Shown: positions 33,081-40,503 of the stretch, in pieces
Numbering within the stretch: position 1 is the first letter of the stretch
Layout of the letters: each line of letters begins with the position of its first letter
Origin: Entrophospora sp. SA101
Lineage: Eukaryota > Glomeromycota > Glomeromycetes > Entrophosporales > Entrophosporaceae
Assembly (NCBI GenBank): GCA_958430865.1
Contig: CAUDNR010000121.1
Coordinates: forward strand, 1-40,503
Length of the DNA: 40,503 nucleotides
Reading direction: 5' to 3'
The notes under the pieces: model-generated
The model's input: only the letters and a program-made list of their open reading frames with translations
Database searches by the model: none
What the model was told of the DNA's origin: nothing
Position numbers and translations under genes: made by a program

Positions 33081-33600
33081 TTAATTAATTTTATTGATCA
33101 ACTCCTTTAAACTTGCAAAAACAGAAATACTGTTGCTATTGCTTTTATTTTTATCATCATCGCTGTATTTCTCATCCAAATATTTTTCTAATATTTTTAT
33201 AATATTTCAGCTGCAACTTTTCCTCAATTTTTCAGTTTTGCCTTTTTTTTTGCATACTGTACAAACTTCTAATACATATGATCTCCATTCTCTCTTTCAA
33301 ATCTTTCTTTAGACATTTCTAAATTGGTGCCCTGTAACTGCATTAATTCAAGCAAACCCAACTCTTCTATAAATTGAGGTCTTGGAACATAAATAAAAGG
33401 TTTTTACTTTGGATTTCCAATATATTCTGAGCCCTAAAAATAAAATAAATATATATATATATACACACATTTATAAAAATTTTGATTAGATTGCTAAATC
33501 ACAATTGTAGACAATTTTATCACACGAACCACCACAGACAATCGCAATACAATTATCAATGAATTGGAATTCACATTTTTCATGTTTTTTCTGGTATTCC
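33081..33600 (-). pseudogene. Decayed gene of unknown family
   Basis: Minus-strand pieces: EYQKKHEKCEFQFIDNCIAI then VCGGSCDKIVYNCDLAI (about 33600-33485), a candidate intron ending TTTTTAG, GSEYIGNPK, a stop, PFIYVPRPQFIEELGLLELM with QLQGTNLEMSKERFEREN, another stop, and after a frameshift EKYLDEKYSDDDKNKSNSNS ending ASLKELINKIN at 33081. The pieces stay in order and look like one protein that has decayed. It converges on the zinc transporter. Domain unknown. Confidence 0.45.
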
Positions 33601-34113
33601 AAGTTTTTTCAATACAATATCCCTTGATGATTTTGCTTTTCCTTGTTACTGATGGTTGATATCATTCTTATGGTTATTATTATCGTTCATATGATTATAA
33701 AATCCAATTTATTTATTGTTGAATTTTTGCAGAAAAATTAAAATTTCCCTGCATGATGTAGTAATGAAATTGATCAATTATTTATCACATTCTTATTACA
33801 TATTATGTAAGATAAATTCAATTAAGAAATTGTTACACAAAAGTTATGTTGAGTAAATTGAAAATCGAACGTAAATATATTTTTTTGAATTGGGAATTAT
33901 TTTATCACGTACAATATAATAACTTACTCATTTAATTTGACCCCCTCATATATATATACCTGCCTACACATACATAGATATATGCTTTACCATATATAAT
34001 AAATAAATCTCTTGTTAGCACTTTTCTTGTTGAATAATTTGTGACATTTAAAAGTGGAAAAGTGGCAGTAAAATATAAAAATAACTATACAGTAACAATT
34101 ATTTCTCTCCACC
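33601..34113. other. Upstream region of the ArfGAP gene
   Basis: AT-rich, with poly-AT near 33950. No separate gene seen. CCACCATGG at the ATG (34114) is a strong start context. Confidence 0.5.
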
Positions 34114-37100
34114 ATGGGCAATGTTAGTTCTTCTTTGGAAGAACAACCAATATTATTTATAAAAAAACCAGATCGATGTGAGTTACAAAAAATAATGTAA
34201 ACATTTACTGGTTTTTATTAAGCATCAATTTTTTACTGAAAAACAAATACTCTTTATTTCATTTTATTCTCAAATAATCAAGTCAACATTTCAGAAATAA
34301 TAGTATCAAATCATAACAATGATCCGTACATTTCTTTTCCTGTTGCGTCAAACTATATTTCCGCAATACCCAACACCATAGATCTCATAGAGTTTTTACA
34401 AGATCCAAATTCCAAGGCTGTAGATCCTAACAAACTACTACTGAAATTGATAAAAGGCGAAGATATGGAACTCAAACTAAAATTTAGATTTAATATTGGA
34501 GGCAGTGACGAGAAAAAATCTGGCATAAAAGGACTTACATTTATTAATGTTGCTAGTGAAAAAGAGTTGGCTAGGATATTGACTGTTGAGTTCAACGATG
34601 ATCCTAATGTAAGTTTTTTCCTCCAATATAATTTTTAAAGATTAAAATTTCTTATTAAATTTGTTATTATTTATTTCATAGTTACATAAACATCCAAATG
34701 TGACTTTGATAGGAGATTATGGACCTGACGGCAGTAAACCCTCAGATAACGAATGGACATGGAAGTGGTCACCTCCCCACAATATGGATGAAATTCATCG
34801 CGGCTGGAGAAACCATTGTTGCGTGAGTCATTTAATATTAAAAATAATCTTTTGATAATATTAAGTAGTCATCGTTGGATGATTTTATTAATTACTTTCT
34901 CTTGCTGTTCTTGTAGTTTGCTGAATATGATAAAAAAAATCATTCTTTTCAGCTGTTAGCATCTTTTACGTTTTGGGTTGCTGGTATATTATATTTAGTT
35001 GAAACTTATTTCATTCATTTGATTTCATTAAAATTTTTTTGTTAACTCAACACATGATTGACTTTAATAGATATTTCGCGAAGCCACTGTTATCGAACGC
35101 CTAAACATTCAAATTCTGCCGAAAAAATATCGATTTTATCCGGAGAAAAGAAAGACGGCAGCGGCTATGCATCATCATCATCATCATCACTACAAGCATC
35201 TCAATCAATGCCAATTTTTGTTGGCCATTCACTTAATGCCCGATCGTCAAGTCCTGAAAATATGTTTCTTTCCATTCCTAATAATAATAATAATAACAAT
35301 AATAATAACAACAACAACAACAATAATAGTAATAATATTAATATTAGTCATAATAATAATAATAATAACAACAACAACAACAACAATAATAATAACAATG
35401 CATCATCACCTCCACAGAATTTAGGCAAATCGCCATCCATTACTAGTGGTGGTGCTGGGAGTTGTCGTCAATCATCAGAAGATTTGACGTACGAGTGTGA
35501 GCCTGAAGACGGACCTCTGTTTCGTGCAACTCTTACAGCATTTGAAAAGAAAACGGTTTCATTGAAACATCATATTAAAAGAATATTGAAAGCTGCCATT
35601 GCTTCTCATGAGGTTTTGATCGGATCTCAGGGAGCTGACCAAGAACTTTTAGACGCTTTAAGGGATGCTGCTGTATCTCATCCACAAGCCTTTCAACCTG
35701 TGCTAGATAGTTTCCTTGAAGAGGCGTATAAAAAAATTAGTTTATATCGAGAGAATGTTGCAAATCAAATGACCATGTTGCTCATAGAACCCTTACGTAA
35801 ATTGTACGAAAATGATATAAAGGTGGCCGATAGCAAAAAGAAGGACTTTGAAGAAGAATCGCGCGACTACTACCAATTTCTCTCTAAATACTTGTCTATT
35901 AAAGTTGATTCCGCAAAAGAAAAGAAAAAACTTGAATCTGATACAAAATATCAAAGTAAACGTAGAAATTTTGAATTAAAAAAGTTTGATTATTATGCAT
36001 ATATGCAAGATCTTCATTGCGGTAGAAAAGATCAAGAGATTTTATATCATTTGATAAATTTTGCGGAAAAACAATTTACTTTCTATCAACTGACAGCCAC
36101 TGGTATTTTAGATATGAAACCGGGGTTAGATAAATTGAGTATAGATGTTGCTGAAGCAGCAAAAGAGAATCATTTAATGAGGAAAGAAAGAGAGGAAAGA
36201 CGTAGAGCATTGGAAATTCGTATGTCACCTAATTCAACATCAACTGTCGAGAATCTTAATGAAAATGATTTATCGAATAACAGCTATAATAATAATATTG
36301 GCGGTGGTGGAAATATAACGGATAATACAAATGATAACACAGATAACGTAACAATGAATCAAATAGGTTCATTAGTTCATGCAGCAAATCGATTCAAAGG
36401 AATTCGTGATTTGGAACATCATGATACAGAATCTGCATCATCGGTTGGTAGAAAGAAGGAAGGATTTTTATTTGCTACATCGCGGGCAACACAACATGGA
36501 ACTACAGATCCAATTGCAAAAAATACTTGGCACAAGTAAGCAAATTTTATTTTTATTATTAAAATTTGAAATTAGTTAATATAATTAATTAATTAATAAT
36601 AAATAAATAAAACAACAATAATAGATATTGGTGTGTTTTGGCTGGTGGACAACTTTGTGAATATAGTAATTGGAGAAAACAATTGGAAACACATAACGAG
36701 CCAATAAATTTACGATTTGCCACTGTTAGAGAAGCAAGGGGGATTGACCGCCGGTTTTGTTTTGAAGTAATTACACCACAATTTAGAAGAATATATCAAG
36801 CAATGTCTGATGATGATATGAGTTCTTGGGTTACAGTAATTTCCAATGCAATAGAGAGCCTTCTAAATGGTACTAGTAGTTGTCGTAATTTAGATAATCG
36901 AATTTTAACTTCAGATACAGGAGATCCTGGAGCAGTAACGTTGTTTAATAATACAAAATCAGTAAAAAGAAGAGGAACTCTGCCCAGCTTGTCGGATAAA
37001 AGGAAGAATGACATGAAAAAAAATCATGTTGCTGTTTCTTCAATATCTGAAGAATCAAAAAGGCCTACACAATTAAATGGACAAGCTCGTAAAAATTCAA

Positions 37101-38441
37101 TTTTTAATAAAAACTCTACTAAAATTCTTGAAGAAATCATTGGCTCAGATGCATCTAATGTTTATTGTGCTGATTGTGATTCTCGTAAAACAGAATGGTG
37201 TTCGATAAATTTGGGAATTGTATTATGCATTGGTAATTATCATTTTAGATAATTTATTTTTTATTATTTATTTTATTATTTAAATTAAAAAAATTCTTTT
37301 TTCAATAGAATGTTCTGGAATTCATCGTAGTTTAGGAACTCATGTTTCAAAGATTAGATCCCTTACTTTGGACACAACTTCTTATACACCAGATCTTGTT
37401 CAATTGATTAAATCTATTGGAAATGCTCGTTCTAACGCAATTTGGGAAGCAAATCTTTTACACTCTGATGAAGAAACTGATTTACCGCCAATCCCACCTT
37501 CAAAGGATGACGCGCCTCCTCCAGTACCACCAAAGGATCATATACCATCCAAAGTTCAAAATTCAGATTGGGATGATCTTATTAATCTTATAACACCAAC
37601 ACCGGCATCGACGTCATCTACCGCCACCACTACATCACTAATAATTACACCGTCATCACCACCATCATCGCCATCAATAGGATCCAAAAAAAAAATGGTT
37701 AAAATGAAAAAACCATCAAGTACAGATTCTCGTGATATCAAGCAGAAATTTATTACATTGAAATATGTTGATAAAGCTTTTGTTGATTTTTCACTTGTTG
37801 ATGAAGATAAGACGGCAACTGATATACTTTTTGAGGCAGTAAAGATGAATGACGTTCCTCAAGCAATGCAAGCGATTGCATTGAAAGCGGATTTAAATGC
37901 TACAAGACGTTTTGAAGTTGCAGATGATCATGGATTGAAGTCACCGGTGATATTAGCCTTACTTCATATCGAACCTTCAAGAATGATATTTGAAGGTGGG
38001 AGACCTTTGTTCCAGATGGCAGAATTACTTTTACAAAATGGTGCAAGTCTTGATAATGTCTTGTCAGATAATCTTGTGGAGATACTTGGTGTAGCATCAC
38101 AACCGATTACACGAAGTTCTGCGAAAAGTGTAGGTACTTGGACTAAAGATATAGTGAATGATATAAAGAAATCAGGGAAAACTGTGTATGATGTTGTTCA
38201 GTCAAGTGGGAATAATGCGGCAATTCGATATCTTACACCAAAAATGCTTGCGAGAGGAACTTTAAATCCCACTATTAATTCCATTAGCAATAACAACAAC
38301 AATTCTATTTCTAATTCTAATTCTATCATAACAACAACAAGCACTGGTGGTTTAGCAGGAGGACAAATTCCAGAAAAAAAGCTATCCACCTCAAACATAG
38401 GTCGGTCAATATCAGTAACAGTCAAAAATGTATTGTCATGA
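34114..38441 (+). CDS. BAR-PH-ArfGAP-ankyrin protein (ACAP/centaurin-beta-like Arf GTPase-activating protein)
   Basis: Seven exons (34114-34177, 34304-34608, 34682-34822, 34917-34983, 35071-36535, 36625-37232, 37309-38441), 1260 aa. An N-terminal region of about 190 residues (MGNVSSSLEEQ..., GEDMELKLKFRFNIGGSDEK) has no family I know; MGNVSS could be N-myristoylated. Then come an Asn-rich linker, a BAR domain (about 340-560, from GPLFRATLTAFEKKTVSLKH to the TATGILDMKP end), a PH domain (about 645-755, KYWCVLAGGQLCEYSNWR), and the ArfGAP zinc finger Cys862-x2-Cys865-x16-Cys882-x2-Cys885 with the arginine finger at 890 (GIHRSLGTHVSKIRSLTLD). Pro-rich PPIPPSKDDAPPPVPP follows, then ankyrin-like repeats (AELLLQNGASLDNVLS). 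Such proteins curve membranes and inactivate Arf during vesicle traffic. The exon 2 acceptor is a TAG at 34301-34303, because the upstream TTTCAG would give a stop. Confidence 0.9.
35279..35400 (+). repeat. AAT/AAC repeats coding two poly-Asn tracts
   Basis: Two runs of about 16 Asn codons each, separated by SNNINISH, in the linker before the BAR domain. Codons alternate AAT and AAC in short blocks, so part of the length is old or selected rather than pure slippage. Confidence 0.9.
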
Positions 38442-38851
38442 CAGGTTCATAACTTTGCGTTATTAAAAGATTGATTGCTAAGATTTTATTTATTTATAAT
38501 ATTAATGCTATTTTATTTATTTTATTTTAATTAATCTATTGTATTAAATTCTATTAACTAACTGCTTATATATAATATTTTATTTAAATTCTATGTTAAT
38601 TATGTTAATTGTAATAATAATATATTTGATATAGAGTTGGCGGAATTAATTAATTAATTTTATATTTTATTTATTTATTTATTTAAATCCTTGTATATAT
38701 ATTTGTTTAAATAAAAAGAATACGAATAATTTTTGCCTATAGGAAATAACTTTTTTGGCCATGTTTTTTACTCGGATTATTATGACTGATTATTTGCAAT
38801 GAAATTTCTCAAACATTTAGTAAATGTTTCCTAATAAATTATTATTATTAT
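38442..38851. other. Convergent 3' region of the ArfGAP gene and SSU72
   Basis: 410 bp, AT-rich, with an AATAAA at about 38710 and several ATTT runs. No gene. Confidence 0.6.
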
Positions 38852-39850
38852 TTAAAAATATCCGACACAATGTAACAATTCATATTTAAATTTTTGTTGC
38901 CATTCTTCAATAATATTTGTAATCTCTTGATCCAAATCTTTTGATTTTTCATTATCAATCTGTTTGTTTTAGAGAAAGAAAATTAACCATAATATTAAGA
39001 TAAATAAGCAGTCATCAATTCAATCCATACCGTTTGTGCAAGTTGCAATATGGCTCGACCTGCTAACATAGCATCTTCATGATTATCTTTAATATCGATA
39101 TTAATCACATGAACTGGTATGTTTCGTTCTTCTCCACGATCTACCAAATCTATCATATATGCATATTATTTTACAATAAATATTACTTAATCAAATAAAT
39201 ATATTAAACATTAATCTTTTCTCTTCTACACCCACTTCTTTCTTATTCTTCTTATTCTTCTTATTCTCTAATTATTGCTCTCCTAATTATTATCATTGTT
39301 ATTATTATTGTTATTTATTACCTTCACAAATTGCATCAAAGCAACGTTCTTCACATGTAATAATAACATCAAAATTTTCTTTTGCATTAGTGTACCATTG
39401 TTCAGGTGCTAATTTAATTTTCCGATTTCTATCTAACATATCTAACAATCCATTTTGTTTATATCTAATAATAATAATAATAATTAAGTATTGGATACAA
39501 ATTTCGAGCTTTATAAATAAATATTATCACAAACGCACACACACACATACAACTTGGGATCTTTCATAAATAAATCTTGATACATGTACTCATATGGTGT
39601 ACCAAACTGATATATATTTGGTTTATCGATACTAGGTCCTGGGAGTCTAACAGCCGAGCCTGTCCCGTAAGAACTAACTGAAAATCCACGTTTACTACAT
39701 ACATATTGTAATTTAATGAGAGGTATGTATATATGTACATCATATTATATATATAATATGAAATATAATTAATGCTTACGATAAAACATGATGTGCTTCC
39801 ATACTACGATTTTGATTGCTTGCGCACACAACAGCAAATGATTTGCCCAT
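38852..39850 (-). CDS. SSU72: RNA polymerase II CTD Ser5 phosphatase SSU72
   Basis: Five exons (39780-39850, 39551-39694, 39322-39464, 39031-39149, 38852-38959), 194 aa, the same length as human SSU72. The protein-tyrosine-phosphatase loop is Cys9-x5-Arg15 ([17 protein letters not shown]). It is followed by [46 protein letters not shown] and the conserved [13 protein letters not shown], which holds the catalytic aspartate. SSU72 removes Ser5 (and Ser7) phosphates from the Pol II C-terminal domain and works in the cleavage/polyadenylation factor during termination and gene looping. All introns are GT-AG. It is divergent from the OTUB-like gene across about 240 bp. Confidence 0.96.
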
Positions 39851-40087
39851 TATTATTATTTTTTATAATTAGTTGAATTCTGAGGGGGGCAAAGAAGTTT
39901 TTTTGGAAATTTAGACCGTGCGACATACGTAATAGTAATAATGAAATAATGAATGGCCATCTATTCGTCTTACCTCAAACTATATAGTGCTTACAAGGAC
40001 CGCAGTTTTAGGTCCTTTAACATTTTTAAGAATTGACTCCTATCTTTCAAATTACATAAATAATACACATTTAAATACTTTTTAGAA
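39851..40087. promoter_or_regulatory. Bidirectional intergenic region, SSU72 / OTUB-like
   Basis: 237 bp between divergent start codons. GGGGGGC-type G run at about 39883 and CAAGGACCGCAGTTTTAGGTCC near 39994 are the least AT-rich words. No TATA assigned. Confidence 0.5.
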
Positions 40088-40503
40088 ATGACAATGACAA
40101 GTGAAGAAAATACCAATTCTAATGCTATTCCTAATCCCGAAGCACAAATAACTTATCAAAAGAATTGGGAGTATGAACAATCTATAAAGAAGGAAGAGGC
40201 AGGTAAAATACCTCTTATATGTCTTGAAGAAGATATTAAATCTTTATATTCTGAATATGAAAATGGCAGTGAAACATATCGTAGCAAGATCAAGGTTCGT
40301 TGTTATTTATATTAATCTCGTATTATTTATTTAATAAATTGGCATTTAAGAGTTTCTTCAAAAAAATAACATCATAATTAATATAATAATATTTATTTAT
40401 TTGTAGAAATTGGCAGAAAAGCATAGTAAAATAAGAAGATGTCGTGGTGATGGAAATTGTTTTTATCGAGGTAGTAAATTAATCTTGCTTTTTTACACTC
40501 ACA
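40088..40503 (+). CDS. OTUB1-like OTU deubiquitinase, 5' part only
   Basis: Exon 1 is 40088-40294 and exon 2 is 40407-40470, ending at a GTAGTA donor; the rest lies beyond the window. The 90 residues visible include SLYSEYENGSETYRSKIK, KLAEKHSKIRRCRGDGNCFY and R, matching the OTUB start (in human OTUB1 the DGNCFYR motif). Cys87 of DGNCFYR is the expected nucleophile, with Asp84 in the D-G-N-C loop. OTUB proteins cleave ubiquitin chains, often K48-linked, and can block E2 enzymes. The family is secure; OTUB1 versus OTUB2 type cannot be settled from this part. Confidence 0.88.

Noticed and set aside
34291..34303. TTTCAG acceptor at 34289-34294 for ArfGAP exon 2
   Set aside because: With the GTGAGT donor of exon 1 it creates an immediate stop; the TAG acceptor 9 bp downstream keeps the frame.
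35167..35424. 85-codon frame rich in His, Ile and Thr
   Set aside because: It is a shifted frame of the poly-Asn coding repeat in the ArfGAP gene.

Overview
The window looks like a piece of the AT-rich nuclear genome of an arbuscular mycorrhizal fungus close to Rhizophagus irregularis. The grounds are small-intron eukaryotic genes of fungal type, a tRNA-Phe with a T-run terminator, tandem kinase paralogs with an N-terminal four-cysteine motif and an HCD (not HRD) catalytic loop, a kinase-like/Sel1-repeat protein, many MITEs, and broken members of families I associate with Rhizophagus. The species call is from memory of families, not from a search. Gene models were built by hand: every intron proposed for a full gene keeps the reading frame, and all are GT-AG except two that need GC-AG. 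Layout: (1) 1-8.7 kb is repeat-rich and holds no intact gene. It has a truncated ORF at the left edge, a long hairpin, a 202-bp hAT-like MITE, a decayed gene on the minus strand carrying three copies of a second hAT-like MITE (one hosting a TA-flanked MITE), a GC-rich duplicated repeat, a frameshifted coiled-coil gene, two pogo/Tigger-like MITEs and a degenerate tandem repeat. A tRNA-Phe(GAA) closes the block. (2) 8.9-18.2 kb is a compact run of five intact genes: a helical-domain/pseudokinase/Sel1 protein (minus), an ALKBH7-like dioxygenase (minus), EAF6 (plus), an RBBP4/MSI1-type histone chaperone (minus) and a DCAF4-like WD40 protein (plus). ALKBH7/EAF6 and RBBP4/DCAF4 are divergent pairs sharing about 110 bp of intergenic DNA; EAF6 and RBBP4 converge. 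(3) 18.2-30.7 kb is a dynamic region: a decayed DDE transposase, three tandem protein-kinase paralogs in the same orientation, long non-coding stretches, and a decayed pogo/CENP-B-type transposase. The kinase copies differ in their 5' halves but are identical at base level in their 3' halves, and copies two and three also share about 590 bp of identical 3' flank, which points to recent gene conversion or duplication. (4) 30.7-40.5 kb returns to housekeeping genes: a vacuolar-type CDF zinc transporter (plus), a gene relic (minus), a BAR-PH-ArfGAP-ankyrin protein (plus), the RNA polymerase II CTD phosphatase SSU72 (minus), and the 5' end of an OTUB1-like deubiquitinase (plus) cut by the window edge. 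Most notable are the helical-domain/pseudokinase/Sel1 gene, whose layout recalls MLKL-type cell-death effectors, the 3'-homogenised kinase array, and the nested MITE whose removal rebuilds the sequence of its sister copies. No CRISPR array, bacterial operon or viral gene was seen.
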